A stretch of 64,000 nucleotides of DNA from Nocardia flavorosea NBRC 108225 (GCF_001613385.1 NZ_BDCG01000002.1:620001-684000); one strand, 5' to 3'. Positions 8,777 to 19,108 are shown, numbered from the stretch's first letter. Made by a program: numbers and translations. Notes: generated by a model from the sequence alone, not told the origin.

Positions 8777-9168
8777 ATCCGCAGCGTACGCGGCGACAGT
8801 TCCCCTCGACCAGCGTGCAGGCAGTGTGCCGCAGCGCGCTGAGCAGGTGCCTTCCGAGCGCCGCGACGGTCGGGGCGCCGACCGTTCACCGCCCCCTCGA
8901 GCGCTGGTCATCGCAGGTCCGGGCGAGCGCTGCTGCGTCGAACGGCCGATGGGCCGACCCCAGGGATTCGGGTCTACGCCGTCAGATCGCTGTTGCCGAC
9001 CGCGACCGCGCGCAGCCCTTCGTCCGAGGTCTCCTCGATCGCGTTCCACGGGTATCCGGCCGAACTCCACCGGCAGCTCCCGCGCGACGATACCCGGTTT
9101 CCTATGGCGGACCGGGTTGGTGCCGCCACCGAAGGACGCCGGACACGCCCGCCTACGTACCGGGGCGA
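8777..9168. other. intergenic, no gene seen
   Basis: About 390 bp between yjbQ and the Sir2 stop. Several frames are open only because of high GC; none has family-like sequence or a ribosome binding site. Apart from the yjbQ -10 no element stands out. Confidence 0.5.
8783..8788 (-). promoter_or_regulatory. -10 hexamer, yjbQ-like gene
   Basis: TACGCT on the minus strand, 6 nt before ATG 8776, without a Shine-Dalgarno sequence; a leaderless start is likely. Confidence 0.45.
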
Positions 9169-10059
9169 TCACACGGTGCGCTGCGGTACCGCGGTCCGGC
9201 GATCCGCGTAGCGGTCGGCAATCCGGGCCAGAATCGGCGAACAGCCGGCGTCCACTGTGCGCATGGCCAGGTCGTCGCTGCGGGTGGGGCCACGGTTGAC
9301 GATCAATACCGTGCCGCCGCGGCGGGCGACGCGGTGGACGAAGCGGCGGCCGGACCACACGGTCAAACTGGACCCCGCGACAAGAACCACCTCGGCCGCG
9401 TCCACCAGTGCATAGGCCGCGGCCACACGGTCCGGCGGCACATTCTCGCCGAAGTAGACGATATCCGGCTTCCACAGTCCGCCGCAGTATTCGCAATCCA
9501 CCATGCGGAAACCGGCGATATCCTCCACCACCGCGTCCGCGTCCGGGGCGACCTCGAGGCCGGTCACCGAGGAGACGGCGAAACCGGGATTGACGCGTTC
9601 CAGCCGTTCCGCGAGCGCCATCCGGGAGATCCGGGCATTGCAGGAAAGGCACCGGACCTGTGCGTAGCTGCCGTGGAGGTCGATCACCCGCCGGCTGCCC
9701 GCTTTGGTGTGGAGGAGGTCGACATTCTGGGTGATCACACCGGCCACCACGTTGTGACGCTCGAGTGCGGCCAGCGCGCGATGCCCGTCGTTCGGCCGGG
9801 CAGCGTCCATATACCGCCAGCCCACGTGATTACGGGCCCAGTACCGCCGGCGGAATTCCGGATCACCCACGAACTGCTGGTAGGTCATCGGATTACGCGG
9901 CGGCGAATCGGGGCCCCGGTAATCGGGAATACCGCTGTCGGTCGAGATTCCGGCGCCGGTGAGTACGACCACTCGCCGGTTCCCGATCAGGGCGACCAGT
10001 TCATCGGCTGCGTCCTCGCCTACCGGGCGACCATCACTGAGCACCGCCGTATCGGACAT
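9169..10059 (-). CDS. Sir2 family NAD-dependent protein deacylase
   Basis: A 296-residue sirtuin that removes acyl groups from protein lysines using NAD. NAD-binding GAGIS (35-39) and DYRGP (46-50), TQNVD (110-114), catalytic H129 in DLHG, and a zinc ribbon formed by C137-x2-C140 (CLSC) and C189-x2-C192 (CEYC) are all present, followed by the GSSLTVW Rossmann motif. The lineage of the class is uncertain. ATG 10059 is preceded at 7 nt by TACCCT. It might reverse acylation of acyl-CoA enzymes encoded nearby, but nothing in the sequence shows this. Confidence 0.94.
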   Translation of the reverse strand: MSDTAVLSDGRPVGEDAADELVALIGNRRVVVLTGAGISTDSGIPDYRGPDSPPRNPMTYQQFVGDPEFRRRYWARNHVGWRYMDAARPNDGHRALAALERHNVVAGVITQNVDLLHTKAGSRRVIDLHGSYAQVRCLSCNARISRMALAERLERVNPGFAVSSVTGLEVAPDADAVVEDIAGFRMVDCEYCGGLWKPDIVYFGENVPPDRVAAAYALVDAAEVVLVAGSSLTVWSGRRFVHRVARRGGTVLIVNRGPTRSDDLAMRTVDAGCSPILARIADRYADRRTAVPQRTV

Positions 10060-10066
10060 GCTCCCG

Positions 10067-10072
10067 AGGGTA
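10067..10072 (-). promoter_or_regulatory. -10 hexamer, Sir2 gene
   Basis: TACCCT on the minus strand, 7 nt before ATG 10059, no ribosome binding site; a leaderless start is likely. Confidence 0.4.
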
Positions 10073-10161
10073 CGGGTCTCCCGGCGCGGTCATATCGTCC
10101 GCCGTCGACAGGGTGCTGCGCCGCAGCGGCGCGGCCGCGATGTGCGCGAGCCGACCGGGAA

Positions 10162-10392
10162 TCAGGTCTGGAGACCGGCGAGTTTCCCCGCTTCCGCGTC
10201 GAGTCCGAGCATCGCGAGGAGGTTCCGGCAGTCGGCGGCATCGGTCGAGTGTCCGGCGACGATCCGCGCGGCGACGGCGCTGCGACGGGCGACCTCCGCC
10301 CGCTCGGCGCTGCGGATCTCGGCGAATTCGGCCAGTTCGGCCTCGGGTAGCTCGTGATCGACAGGGGTGGGGCGGCTGGATGTGCCAGGCAT
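10162..10392 (-). CDS. small conserved-type hypothetical protein, 76 residues
   Basis: A 76-residue acidic, Ala/Glu-rich protein predicted to be mainly helical (ELPEAELAEFAEIRSAERAE, then DCRNLLAMLGLDAEAG). ATG 10392 follows GGAGA at a normal distance, which favours a real gene over the longer frame. There are no membrane segments and no recognised family. An inverted repeat TTCGAG-GTTG-CTCGAA (10401-10416) lies just upstream of the ribosome binding site and could be an operator. Confidence 0.6.
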   Translation of the reverse strand: MPGTSSRPTPVDHELPEAELAEFAEIRSAERAEVARRSAVAARIVAGHSTDAADCRNLLAMLGLDAEAGKLAGLQT

Positions 10393-10400
10393 GGGTCTCC

Positions 10401-10416
10401 TTCGAGGTTGCTCGAA
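10401..10416. promoter_or_regulatory. inverted repeat upstream of the 76-residue gene
   Basis: TTCGAG (10401-10406), 4-nt centre GTTG, CTCGAA (10411-10416): a 6-4-6 perfect inverted repeat about 10 bp before the start codon. The binding protein is unknown; it does not match the actinobacterial LexA box. Confidence 0.35.
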
Positions 10417-10813
10417 GCCTACGCTGCCCGCGGGTGCGGCACAGCCCAACCGGGAAACATCCGGCGCCGCCCCGTGCGTGGTAAACGACGGGCCGGGGTT
10501 CGCGGGGCGGCACTTCCCCGAGGGTTGTTACCGGAGTACGGTGCGGCGGGATCCGGCAGATCCACTGCGCGGTCGCCGATTCCGGTGAGTGCCGATCGAT
10601 TGCCGAAACAATGGCGGGTACCGAATACGGACGTGGCGAATCGCCACCGGAGTCGCCCGAAACCGGATTGTCTCCAATACGCCTTTGTCGCTTCTGGGGC
10701 CCTTGTTTTATACGACATAACTCCTCTAAATTCACTCCCTGCACGTTCACCATTCTGGAATGCCCGCGTTCCGCAGCCGAGCGGCCGGGATTCCGTGCAG
10801 CGAGGAGGTCCCG
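10417..10813. other. intergenic with a promoter-like AT-rich stretch
   Basis: About 400 bp upstream of the MHYT gene. It holds a perfect 15-bp inverted repeat GTGGCGA-A-TCGCCAC (10633-10647) and, 60 bp on, an AT-rich stretch around 10705-10735 (TTTTATACGACATAAC) likely to contain the -10. No gene is seen. Confidence 0.5.
10633..10647. promoter_or_regulatory. 15-bp perfect inverted repeat, candidate operator
   Basis: GTGGCGA-A-TCGCCAC, 7-1-7 symmetry, about 60 bp upstream of the probable MHYT promoter. It could be a regulator site; it is too short and too far from any stop codon to be a convincing terminator. Confidence 0.4.
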
Positions 10814-11584
10814 GTGGAGATCGACCACTTCAGCCACGGCTGGCTCACCCCCGTGGTCGCGTACGTCATGTCGTTCACCGGGTCGTTGCTGGGGCTACGG
10901 TGCATGAGCCGGGTGCGCAGCGGTTCGATTTTCGACGGCTGGCTCATCGCCGCGGCCGTCGCCATCGGCGGCACCGGAATCTGGGTTATGCATTTCATCG
11001 CCATGCTGGGATTCCGGATCGACGGAGCGGCCATCAAATACGACGTCCCCATCACGCTGGCCAGTGCCCTGATCGCGATGATCGTCGTCTGGTTCGGACT
11101 GTGCCTGGCCCAGCAGCGCAGGCTGGGCAACCGCGGCCTGCTGATCGGCGGCGTGGTAACCGGCCTCGGCGTGGGCGCCATGCACTACGCCGGAATGTAC
11201 GCCATGAAAACCGATGTGGCGATCGGCTACGACTGGCCCACCGTCATTCTGTCGATGCTCATCGCGGTCCTCGCCGCGACCGCCGCGCTGTGGTTCACCC
11301 TCAACGTGCGCGGCACCCTCGCGACTCTCGGCGCCGCCCTGGCGATGGGTATGGCCGTGGCCGGAATGCACTACACAGGAATGTTCGCCATGCATATCGG
11401 CGATCAGCAGCACCATATGCCGCCGTCGGGCGCCGGAGCCGCCCAACTGCTCACACCGCTGATCGTGAGTGTCAGCCTGGTGACCGTCGGCATGCTCTTC
11501 CACCTGGGTCTCACAGAGGTGGGCGGCACAACCCCCCTCACCCGACGACCCGCCACCGAGAACTATTGGCCGACCCGGGACTGA
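10814..11584 (+). CDS. MHYT domain integral membrane sensor protein
   Basis: A 256-residue membrane protein with about seven transmembrane helices. The MHYT-domain signature appears three times: VMHFIAMLGF, AMHYAGMYAM and GMHYTGMFAMH. The Met/His pairs are thought in this family to bind copper at the outer membrane face and to sense a diatomic gas or redox state. There is no attached GGDEF or kinase domain. GTG 10814 is chosen because GAGGAGG (10802-10808) precedes it and because the paralogue at 53315-54154 starts at the same alignment position (EHFSNGW against DHFSHGW). Confidence 0.85.
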   Translation: MEIDHFSHGWLTPVVAYVMSFTGSLLGLRCMSRVRSGSIFDGWLIAAAVAIGGTGIWVMHFIAMLGFRIDGAAIKYDVPITLASALIAMIVVWFGLCLAQQRRLGNRGLLIGGVVTGLGVGAMHYAGMYAMKTDVAIGYDWPTVILSMLIAVLAATAALWFTLNVRGTLATLGAALAMGMAVAGMHYTGMFAMHIGDQQHHMPPSGAGAAQLLTPLIVSVSLVTVGMLFHLGLTEVGGTTPLTRRPATENYWPTRD

Positions 11585-11792
11585 ACCTCCGCCTCCAGTG
11601 ACCGGTATGCATCACGTGACGTAATCACGTCACCACAAAATTCGGCCGAGCGTTCGGTGCGCAGCGCCACCCTCCAGCGAGCAACCCCGTTCCCGGTGGC
11701 CGCCGCGCAACCCGGCGCCATCGGGCAACGGATACCTCATCGGCGCCACGACTCGAGCCGGGGCGCAGGCTCAGTCGCCCTGCGATGCCCAC

Positions 11793-11798
11793 TAGGCT
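11793..11798 (+). promoter_or_regulatory. -10 hexamer, nucleoside hydrolase gene
   Basis: TAGGCT, 6 nt before GTG 11805, with no ribosome binding site; leaderless-type start. Confidence 0.5.
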
Positions 11799-11804
11799 CG
11801 AAGA

Positions 11805-12875
11805 GTGCGGCAGCGGATCATCGTGGATGTAGATACCGGCGTGGACGATTCTCTCGCCCTGCTGTACCTGCTCGCCAGTCCCGACGCCGAGATCGCCGGC
11901 ATCGCCGCCACCGCCGGTAACGTGCCCGCCGGCCAGGTCGCGATCAACAACCTGGCCTGGCTCGACCTGGTCGATGCCCCGGATATCGAAGTGGCGCTGG
12001 GCGCGACCGATCCGCTCAAGATACCACTGCGCACCACCGAGGACACCCACGGACCGCAGGGCGTGGGCTACGCCGAACTCCCCGCCCCGGCCCGCCGGAT
12101 CTCCGACCGCAGCGCGGCGCAGATGTGGGTCGATCTGGCGCGAGCGCATCCGGGGGACCTGCTCGGCCTGTGCACCGGACCGCTCACCAATCTCGCCCTC
12201 GCACTACGGATCGAGCCCGAGCTCCCGCGGCTGCTGCGCCGGTTGGTGATCATGGGCGGGGCGTTCAACCATCCGGGCAATACCACCCCGACCAACGAGT
12301 GGAACATCCACGTCGATCCCGAAGCCGCGAAAATCGTTTTCGACGCTTTCTCCGCCGCACCCGCGCATCGGCGACCGGTGGTGTGCGCACTCGATATAAC
12401 CGAAACCATCGAGATGCGACCCGCACATCTCACACGGCTGGCGAGCCGGGCCGGGAGCTTCCCGATCGAGACGGTCACACCGGCGGACCCGCCCGCAGCG
12501 CGGTCGGCGGCGAGCAATCCGATCATCCGCCACGTCACCGACGCCGTCCGCTTCTATTTCGACTTCCACCACGGCTACGACCTCGGCTATCTGGCCCATA
12601 TGCACGATCCGTTCGCGGCTGCCGTGGCCCTGGACCCCACGCTCGCCCGGACTCGGCCCGCGACGGTGGACGTCGAGCTCGCCGGCACTCTCACCCGCGC
12701 CACGACCGTCGCCGACTGGGCGGGCATGTGGGGCCGCCCGCCCAACGCCGATATCGTCGTCGCCACCGACCCGGACCGGTTCTTCGACCGGCTCATCACC
12801 CGGATCGGCGACTATGCCCGCGCGCGCTTCCCCGCGGCCGTCGGCGAACACACGCTCACTGCGGAATCGGGCTGA
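11805..12875 (+). CDS. inosine/uridine-preferring nucleoside hydrolase family protein
   Basis: A 356-residue enzyme that cleaves the N-glycosidic bond of ribonucleosides, or a related glycosidic substrate. The calcium-binding aspartate cluster is at the N-terminus (IVDVDTGVDDSLALLYL), GNV follows at about residue 38, and the ribose-binding WNIHVDPEAA near residue 170 carries the catalytic-site histidine region. It is a little longer than the usual 310-320 residues. The amidohydrolase gene begins 46 bp downstream on the same strand, so the two are probably co-transcribed. Confidence 0.92.
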   Translation: MRQRIIVDVDTGVDDSLALLYLLASPDAEIAGIAATAGNVPAGQVAINNLAWLDLVDAPDIEVALGATDPLKIPLRTTEDTHGPQGVGYAELPAPARRISDRSAAQMWVDLARAHPGDLLGLCTGPLTNLALALRIEPELPRLLRRLVIMGGAFNHPGNTTPTNEWNIHVDPEAAKIVFDAFSAAPAHRRPVVCALDITETIEMRPAHLTRLASRAGSFPIETVTPADPPAARSAASNPIIRHVTDAVRFYFDFHHGYDLGYLAHMHDPFAAAVALDPTLARTRPATVDVELAGTLTRATTVADWAGMWGRPPNADIVVATDPDRFFDRLITRIGDYARARFPAAVGEHTLTAESG

Positions 12876-12921
12876 CTCGGTCCTACGACAGCACCCGACC
12901 CGACCCCAGGAGGACAAGCCA

Positions 12922-13824
12922 GTGACCACACCCGGTGGCTCCGAGATCCCGGCCGACGAGGAGTACCTGACGCAGTTGCGGCAGCGCCTCGACCTGCCCG
13001 GGCTGATCGATGTGCACACCCACTTCATGCCGCACCGGGTCATGCGCAAGGTATGGGCATACTTCGATTCGGCCGGACCACTCATCGGGCGCCCGTGGCC
13101 GATCACCTACCGGGACGAGGAACCGGTCCGGCTGGAGACGCTACGGCGGTTCGGGGTTCGCGCGTTCACTGCCCTGGTGTACCCGCACCGCCCGGATATG
13201 GCGGCATGGCTCAACGACTGGACGGCGAAATTCGCCGCAGAAGTCCCGGAATGCCTGCATACGGCGACGTTCTATCCAGAACCCGCCGCAGCCGAATACG
13301 TCACGGCTGCACTGGAACAGGGCGCACAAGTCTTCAAGGCACATATCCAGGTCGGCGCCTACGACCCCCGCGACCCGCTGCTGGAACCGGTGTGGGGTGC
13401 GCTCACCGACGCACAGACACCGACGGTCATCCACTGCGGCTCCGGACCCGCACCCGGTACGTTCACCGGCCCGGAACCGATCACCGAGGTACTCCGTCGT
13501 TTCCCGCGGTTACCGCTGATCGTGGCTCATATGGGTATGCCCGAATACCGCGAGTTCCTCGATCTGGCCGACCGCTATCCCGGTGTCCATCTCGATACCA
13601 CTATGGCGTTCACCGATTTCGCCGAGGAGGGCAGCCCCTTCCCCTCCGATGCCCGGAAACGGCTGGCCGATTACGGCGACCGGATCATGTTCGGCAGCGA
13701 TTTCCCGAATATCCCCTACCCGTACCGCCACGCCGTGCAGGCGCTGGAACGTCTCGACCTCGGTGACGACTGGCTGCGCGCAGTCTGCTACCGCACCGCC
13801 GCAGAGCTTTTCGCTCTCGCCTGA
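12922..13824 (+). CDS. amidohydrolase family protein (amidohydrolase_2)
   Basis: A 300-residue metal-dependent hydrolase or decarboxylase of the ACMS decarboxylase/amidohydrolase-2 type. The metal motif is DVHTHFMPH near residue 32, VIHCGSG and VAHMG give the middle histidines, and FGSDFPN the terminal aspartate. The frame is open about 110 bp further upstream, but GTG 12922 has a perfect AGGAGG at 12908-12913. It is probably in an operon with the nucleoside hydrolase, which hints at use of a nucleoside-derived or heterocyclic compound; this is inference. Confidence 0.88.
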   Translation: MTTPGGSEIPADEEYLTQLRQRLDLPGLIDVHTHFMPHRVMRKVWAYFDSAGPLIGRPWPITYRDEEPVRLETLRRFGVRAFTALVYPHRPDMAAWLNDWTAKFAAEVPECLHTATFYPEPAAAEYVTAALEQGAQVFKAHIQVGAYDPRDPLLEPVWGALTDAQTPTVIHCGSGPAPGTFTGPEPITEVLRRFPRLPLIVAHMGMPEYREFLDLADRYPGVHLDTTMAFTDFAEEGSPFPSDARKRLADYGDRIMFGSDFPNIPYPYRHAVQALERLDLGDDWLRAVCYRTAAELFALA

Positions 13825-13877
13825 ATTCCGGTCGGCCAGCGTCACCACCGTGTCCCGGTCGTCGCCTCGGAAATAGT

Positions 13878-13915
13878 TAGATGCGCATATCTACACTACT
13901 ACAGTGTGATCACAC
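13878..13915. promoter_or_regulatory. two inverted repeats between convergent genes
   Basis: An AT-rich island between the amidohydrolase and meaB 3' ends holds TAGAT-GCGCAT-ATCTA (13878-13893) and the 12-bp perfect palindrome GTGTGATCACAC (13904-13915). They look like operators, but there is no annotated gene start here. A GCCGGA/TCCGGC hairpin follows at 13916-13933 and may terminate transcription. Confidence 0.4.
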
Positions 13916-13959
13916 GCCGGAAGAAACTCCGGCAGCGCTGTGCGCCGCAGGAGTTCCGG

Positions 13960-14952
13960 TCAGCTGTCGAACGCGTCCAGTAGACGTTCCGCGGCGAGCG
14001 CAGCGGTGAGCGCACCCGCCCGCACCTGCGCCTCCACCTCGCCGCGGATCGACTTCACGTTCGGATTGTCGGCCAGCCGGCGCAGAAGCTGATCGTGCAC
14101 CATCGTCCACGTCCAGTCGACCTGCTGGCGGCGTCGCTTCTCAGCGAACTCCCCCGCCTCGGTGAGTACCCGGCGATGATCCAGCACGGTCTGCCAGAAC
14201 TTGTCCAGTCCGGTGCCCTCGAGGCCGCTCATGGTGAGTACCGGCGGTTTCCAGAGCGCATCGTGCGGGTGGATGAGCCGCAGCGCACCGGACAGCTCCC
14301 GGGCCGCCCCCTTGGCCTCGATCTCGTGTTTACCGTCGGCCTTGTTCACCGCGACCAGATCGGCCAGTTCCAGCACACCCTTCTTGATGCCCTGCAACTG
14401 GTCACCGGTGCGGGCCAGGGTGAGGAAGCAGAACACGTCGACCATATTCGCCACCGTCACCTCGGACTGGCCGACGCCGACGGTTTCCACCAGGATCACG
14501 TCGTAACCGGCCGCCTCGAGCAGCACGATGGTCTCTCGGGTGGCCTTGGCGACCCCACCGAGCGTCCCGGCGGTCGGCGAGGGCCGGATGAAGGCGTTCG
14601 CCTCTACCGACAACCGCGCCATCCGGGTCTTGTCGCCGAGGATCGACCCGCCGGTGCGGGTGGACGAGGGATCCACCGCCAGCACGGCGACCCGGTGCCC
14701 CTCCTGGATCAGGCTCATTCCCAGCGCGTCGATGAAGGTGGATTTGCCCACCCCGGGCACGCCGGTGATCCCGACCCGATTCGACAGTGCGGCACCGGGT
14801 TCCGGAGTCAACTTCAACAAGAGCTGCTGGGCCAGCTCCCGATGATCGGTCCTAGTGGATTCGACCAGCGTGATCGCCCGGGCGAGGGCAGCCCGCTCAC
14901 CGGAGCGGACTGCCTGCGCGAGCGCGTCGACGTCGATGGCGCGCGCGTTCAT
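13960..14952 (-). CDS. meaB: methylmalonyl-CoA mutase-associated GTPase MeaB
   Basis: A G3E-family GTPase (330 residues) that loads and protects the adenosylcobalamin cofactor of methylmalonyl-CoA mutase. P-loop GVPGVGKST (residues about 63-71), switch region [29 protein letters not shown] and VNKAD for guanine are all seen, followed by a C-terminal dimerisation arm. The start overlaps the mutB stop by 4 nt (ATGA), so translation is coupled. In M. tuberculosis the mazEF4 pair sits between these two genes; it is absent here. Confidence 0.96.
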   Translation of the reverse strand: MNARAIDVDALAQAVRSGERAALARAITLVESTRTDHRELAQQLLLKLTPEPGAALSNRVGITGVPGVGKSTFIDALGMSLIQEGHRVAVLAVDPSSTRTGGSILGDKTRMARLSVEANAFIRPSPTAGTLGGVAKATRETIVLLEAAGYDVILVETVGVGQSEVTVANMVDVFCFLTLARTGDQLQGIKKGVLELADLVAVNKADGKHEIEAKGAARELSGALRLIHPHDALWKPPVLTMSGLEGTGLDKFWQTVLDHRRVLTEAGEFAEKRRRQQVDWTWTMVHDQLLRRLADNPNVKSIRGEVEAQVRAGALTAALAAERLLDAFDS

Positions 14953-17234
14953 CCCTGGGTATTCGCCTCGGTACCGGTTGCGCCGGAACCGAGCTCGTGT
15001 CCGAGCGCGGCGCCGAGCTTACGCAGCAGGTCGATCGCGGCGTCCGCGATCACCGTGCCCGGCGGGAAGATCGCCGCGGCACCCGCCTCGTAGAGCTCGT
15101 CGAAGTCACCGGGCGGGATGACCCCGCCGACGATGACCATGATGTCGGGCCGGCCGACATCGGCCAGTGCCTGCCGCAGGGCGGGCACCAGCGTGAGGTG
15201 ACCGGCCGCCAGCGAGGACACACCGACGCAGTGCACATCGTTGTCCGCGGCCTGGCGGGCCACCTCTTCGGGGGTCTGGAACAGCGGGCCCACATCGACG
15301 TCGAAGCCGAGATCGGCGAAGGCGGTGGCGATCACCTTCTGGCCGCGGTCGTGCCCGTCCTGACCCATCTTTGCGACCAGGATGCGGGGACGCCGCCCCT
15401 CGGCCTCGGCGAACTCCTCCACCAGATCCCCGGCGGTGGTGATGTTGGTGACTTTGCCGGCTTCGTCGCGATACACACCGGACAGGGTACGGATCTCGGC
15501 CTGATGCCGGCCGTAGACCTTCTCCAGAGCGTCGGAGATCTCGCCGACGGTCGCCTTCGCCCGCGCGGCGTCGATAGCGAGCGCCAGCAGGTTGTTCTCC
15601 ATCCCGCCGTCGGACGATGCGGCGGCCCGGGACAGTTCGGCCAGCGCCCGCTCCACCGCGTCCTGGTCGCGATCGGCGCGCAGACTCCGCAACTTCTCGA
15701 GCTGTTCGGCCCGCACCCGCGAATTCTCGACCTTGAGGACCTCGACCTCGTGATCCTCGGCGACCTGGTATTTGTTGACCCCGATCACCGGCTGCTGGCC
15801 CGTATCGATACGGGCCTGGGTCCGGGCCGCGGCTTCCTCGATCCGCAGCTTCGGAATGCCCTCACCGATGGCCTGCGCCATCCCACCGTGCGCCTCCACC
15901 TCGGCGATATGCGCGCGAGCGCGTTCGGCGAGCTGATGGGTCAGCCATTCGACGTAATAGGAACCGCCCCACGGGTCGATCGGGCGAGTGGTGTTGGACT
16001 CCTGCTGGATGAGCAGCTGGGTGTTGCGCGCGATACGGGCCGAGAAATCGGTCGGCAGCGCGAGCGCCTCGTCGAGGGCGTTGGTGTGTAGCGACTGCGT
16101 GTGGCCCTGGGTCGCCGCCATCGCCTCGATACAGGTCCGCGCCACATTGTTGTAGGCATCCTGCGCGGTGAGCGACCAGCCCGAGGTCTGCGAATGGGTC
16201 CGCAGCGACAGCGATTTCGGATTCTTCGGCTCGAATTTCGCGACCAATTCGCTCCACAGCAACCGGCCCGCGCGCAGCTTGGCGACCTCCATGAAGAAAT
16301 TCATGCCGATGGCCCAGAAGAACGACAGCCGGGGCGCGAACTTGTCGATCTCCATTCCGGCGTCGATTCCGGCCCGCAGGTATTCCACGCCGTCGGCGAG
16401 GGTGTAGGCGAGTTCGAGATCGGCGGTCGCACCGGCTTCCTGGATGTGGTAGCCGGAGATGGAGATGGAATTGAACTTCGGCATCTTCGCGCTGGTGTAG
16501 GCGAAGATATCGGAGATGATCCGCATCGACGGTTTCGGCGGATAGATGTAGGTGTTGCGGACCATGAACTCTTTCAGAATATCGTTCTGAATCGTTCCGG
16601 CCAGCTGTTCCGGCGCCACGCCCTGTTCCTCGGCCGCCACCACGTACAGCGCCAGGATCGGCAGTACCGCGCCGTTCATCGTCATCGAGACGCTGACCTG
16701 GTCGAGCGGGATCTGGTCGAAGAGCTGGCGCATATCCAGGATGGAATCGATGGCCACGCCCGCCATGCCGACATCGCCCTGCACCCGCGGATGGTCGGAG
16801 TCGTACCCGCGGTGGGTGGCCAGGTCGAACGCTACCGACAGACCCTTCTGACCGGCCTGCAGGTTACGGCGGTAGAAGGCATTGGAATCGGCCGCGGTGG
16901 AGAAACCCGCGTACTGGCGGACGGTCCACGGCTGGTTCACATACATCGTCGGATACGGTCCGCGCACGAACGGCGCGACACCGGGGACGCTGTCGAGCGG
17001 GAAACCTGCCGCGGCCACCGCGTCCCGATCGGCCTTGGTGAACACCGGTGGCACCTCGATCCCCTCGGGGGTCGACCACACGAGTTGTTCGGGGGCGTAG
17101 TTGTTCGCCGCGGCCGATTCCCGGACAAAGGCGTCACGTGCGCTGTCGTCGGCCGCGGCCGGGGTCAGCCCCGGCTCGGTGAGCGGCACATCGGCGAAAC
17201 TGCCGACCACCTGTTCGATTCGCTGAGTCGTCAT
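14949..17234 (-). CDS. mutB: methylmalonyl-CoA mutase, large (alpha) subunit
   Basis: Catalytic subunit that interconverts methylmalonyl-CoA and succinyl-CoA in propionate, odd-chain and branched-chain catabolism and supplies methylmalonyl-CoA for branched lipids. It has 761 residues with an N-terminal substrate-binding barrel ([21 protein letters not shown], the CoA and active-site tyrosine region) and a C-terminal B12-binding domain with the base-off motif DGHDRG near residue 630. It is second in the operon mutA-mutB-meaB; the stop of mutA and the start of mutB share one base (TGATG). Confidence 0.97.
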   Translation of the reverse strand: MTTQRIEQVVGSFADVPLTEPGLTPAAADDSARDAFVRESAAANNYAPEQLVWSTPEGIEVPPVFTKADRDAVAAAGFPLDSVPGVAPFVRGPYPTMYVNQPWTVRQYAGFSTAADSNAFYRRNLQAGQKGLSVAFDLATHRGYDSDHPRVQGDVGMAGVAIDSILDMRQLFDQIPLDQVSVSMTMNGAVLPILALYVVAAEEQGVAPEQLAGTIQNDILKEFMVRNTYIYPPKPSMRIISDIFAYTSAKMPKFNSISISGYHIQEAGATADLELAYTLADGVEYLRAGIDAGMEIDKFAPRLSFFWAIGMNFFMEVAKLRAGRLLWSELVAKFEPKNPKSLSLRTHSQTSGWSLTAQDAYNNVARTCIEAMAATQGHTQSLHTNALDEALALPTDFSARIARNTQLLIQQESNTTRPIDPWGGSYYVEWLTHQLAERARAHIAEVEAHGGMAQAIGEGIPKLRIEEAAARTQARIDTGQQPVIGVNKYQVAEDHEVEVLKVENSRVRAEQLEKLRSLRADRDQDAVERALAELSRAAASSDGGMENNLLALAIDAARAKATVGEISDALEKVYGRHQAEIRTLSGVYRDEAGKVTNITTAGDLVEEFAEAEGRRPRILVAKMGQDGHDRGQKVIATAFADLGFDVDVGPLFQTPEEVARQAADNDVHCVGVSSLAAGHLTLVPALRQALADVGRPDIMVIVGGVIPPGDFDELYEAGAAAIFPPGTVIADAAIDLLRKLGAALGHELGSGATGTEANTQG

Positions 17235-19108
17235 CAGGCTCCCACCTTCTCCAGCAGGGCGGTCAGGGCGGCGACCGCGTCGATCCGGGCCGCCAGGAAC
17301 CCGTCCGGACGCCGGGCCTCCTCGATACCGGCCACGACCTTCTCCGGCCCGGCCAGCAGTACCGTTTCGACACCGGCGCTGCGTAGTTGTTCCACCGCGC
17401 CCGCGGCATCGGTGCCGTACCGCGCGTCGGTGCCGCAGAGTACCGCGATCTTCGCGCCGGATTCCTGTGCCGCCGCGGCGATCTCACCATCGGCCAGGGG
17501 GCCCGGGTTGACGGATTCGATCCCGCCCGAAGCCAGCAGGTTGGCGATGAAGGTGACCCGCACATTGTGCTCGGCCACCGTGCCCAGTGGCACCAGCAGG
17601 GCCTGCGGGCGGGTGCCGTGCGCCGCCAGATAGGTATCCGAACGATCGCGCAGCGCTTCGAACGCGGCGCCGTAGCGCTGTCCCGGTCCGGCCGTCAGAG
17701 CAGCCTCCGACAGCGGCGCCTCGGCCAGGTTCGGGAATTCGTTGACACCGGTGACGGCGGTACGGCGGTGGGCGATATCGCTTTCCCGCTGTGCTTTCGT
17801 CGCACCGATCCGGGTGCCGAGCAGGCCGGAATCCAGCGCCGCACGATAGCCGCCGGCGGCCTCGAGTTCCTGCACGAATTCCCAGGCGGCAGCAGCCAGA
17901 TCGGCGGTGTACTGCTCGACGTACCACGAACCCGCACCGGGGTCGTGCACATGCCCGAGATGGGATTCCTCGAGCAGGAGCAGCTGGGTGTTACGGGCCA
18001 TCCGCTCCGAGAAAGACGCCGAGACCCCGAGTTCACCGGCGGGCAGCGCGGAATCGAACGGCAGCACGGTGACGGTATCGGCGCCACCCACTCCGGCGCC
18101 GAAGGCGGCCAGGGTGGTGCGCAGCAGATTCACCCAGGGGTCGCGCCGGCTCATCATCGCGGCGGAGGTCACCGCATGCTGCGGAGCCGCGCCTTCCGAC
18201 GGTGCGCCGAGCGCGTGGGCGACCCGCGCCCACAGGCGGCGCGCGGCGCGGAACTTGGCGATGGTGGCGAACTGGTCGTCGGTGGCGGCGAACCGGAACT
18301 CCACCTGGCGCAGCGCTTCGGCGACCGGCATCTCCCCGGACAGCACCCGCAGGTATTCGAGTCCGGCGGCAACAGCGGCACCGAGCTCCTGGGCGTCGGA
18401 AGCGCCGGCATCGTGGAAGGCGGTGCCGTCCACGGTGATCGCGCGAACGGTTTCGGATCGCCGGCCGGCGGTGACCGCCAGGGCCGTCGTCTCGGCCAGG
18501 CCGAGGTCCTCGGTACCGGCGAACGCGGCGGTGAGCGGGGCCGCGCCGAGCGAGATCCGGATCGCGGAGCGGTCGGGTGCCGAATACCGGTCGACCATTT
18601 CGTAGATGGCTTCGGCCGCTTCGGCGACGTCGGTGCCCGCCCGCAGGGCCAGTGGCGCCAGCTCGAACAGCAAGCCGTCGAGCGCGGCGGCCAGATCACC
18701 CACCGGTACGCCGTGCGCACCGGCGGTGAGTTCGACGGCGCTCGCGCCGTTCTCCAGACCAGCGGTCAGCTCCCGGTTCGCGGCGGCCGCGTCGGCGGCG
18801 GCGATACGGACGTTGACGAACCAGCCGCGATGGACATCGCGCGTGCCGTCGCCGCCGCGGACGAACGGGTAGGCGCCGGGCAGCGGCTGCTCGGGCAGTT
18901 CGTCCCGGCGTGTGTACAGCGGCGCGATATCCAGCCCGTCGTAGGTGGACTGGTTCAGCAGCTTTTCGGGTTCCGCACCGAGTTCGGCCGCATCGACCTT
19001 GCGGGTCTTGGCCAGCACACCCGCCACACCCTTGCGCCAGGCGGGATATTCGGGCACCGCGGACGAGGACGGATCAGCCCCGGCCGTGGGCTCTGCAGCA
19101 ATCGGCAT
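17234..19108 (-). CDS. mutA: methylmalonyl-CoA mutase, small (beta) subunit
   Basis: A 624-residue non-catalytic partner of MutB that pairs with it to form the heterodimer. It shows the same barrel fold ([20 protein letters not shown]) but the C-terminal domain lacks the DxHxxG cobalamin motif, as expected for the small subunit. It is the first gene of the leftward operon. The frame runs 13 codons further to a TTG; ATG 19108 with an upstream GAGGGA is preferred. Confidence 0.94.
   Translation of the reverse strand: MPIAAEPTAGADPSSSAVPEYPAWRKGVAGVLAKTRKVDAAELGAEPEKLLNQSTYDGLDIAPLYTRRDELPEQPLPGAYPFVRGGDGTRDVHRGWFVNVRIAAADAAAANRELTAGLENGASAVELTAGAHGVPVGDLAAALDGLLFELAPLALRAGTDVAEAAEAIYEMVDRYSAPDRSAIRISLGAAPLTAAFAGTEDLGLAETTALAVTAGRRSETVRAITVDGTAFHDAGASDAQELGAAVAAGLEYLRVLSGEMPVAEALRQVEFRFAATDDQFATIAKFRAARRLWARVAHALGAPSEGAAPQHAVTSAAMMSRRDPWVNLLRTTLAAFGAGVGGADTVTVLPFDSALPAGELGVSASFSERMARNTQLLLLEESHLGHVHDPGAGSWYVEQYTADLAAAAWEFVQELEAAGGYRAALDSGLLGTRIGATKAQRESDIAHRRTAVTGVNEFPNLAEAPLSEAALTAGPGQRYGAAFEALRDRSDTYLAAHGTRPQALLVPLGTVAEHNVRVTFIANLLASGGIESVNPGPLADGEIAAAAQESGAKIAVLCGTDARYGTDAAGAVEQLRSAGVETVLLAGPEKVVAGIEEARRPDGFLAARIDAVAALTALLEKVGA

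Noticed and set aside
10401..10416. TTCGAG-GTTG-CTCGAA considered as a LexA (SOS) box
   Set aside because: The mycobacterial-type box needs CGAAC-N4-GTTCG; the inner bases here do not match.
13904..13915. GTGTGATCACAC considered as a CRP site
   Set aside because: CRP half-sites TGTGA and TCACA need about 6 bp between them; here they overlap into one palindrome.
14945..14955. mazEF toxin-antitoxin pair expected between mutB and meaB from M. tuberculosis
   Set aside because: mutB and meaB overlap by 4 nt, so nothing lies between them.
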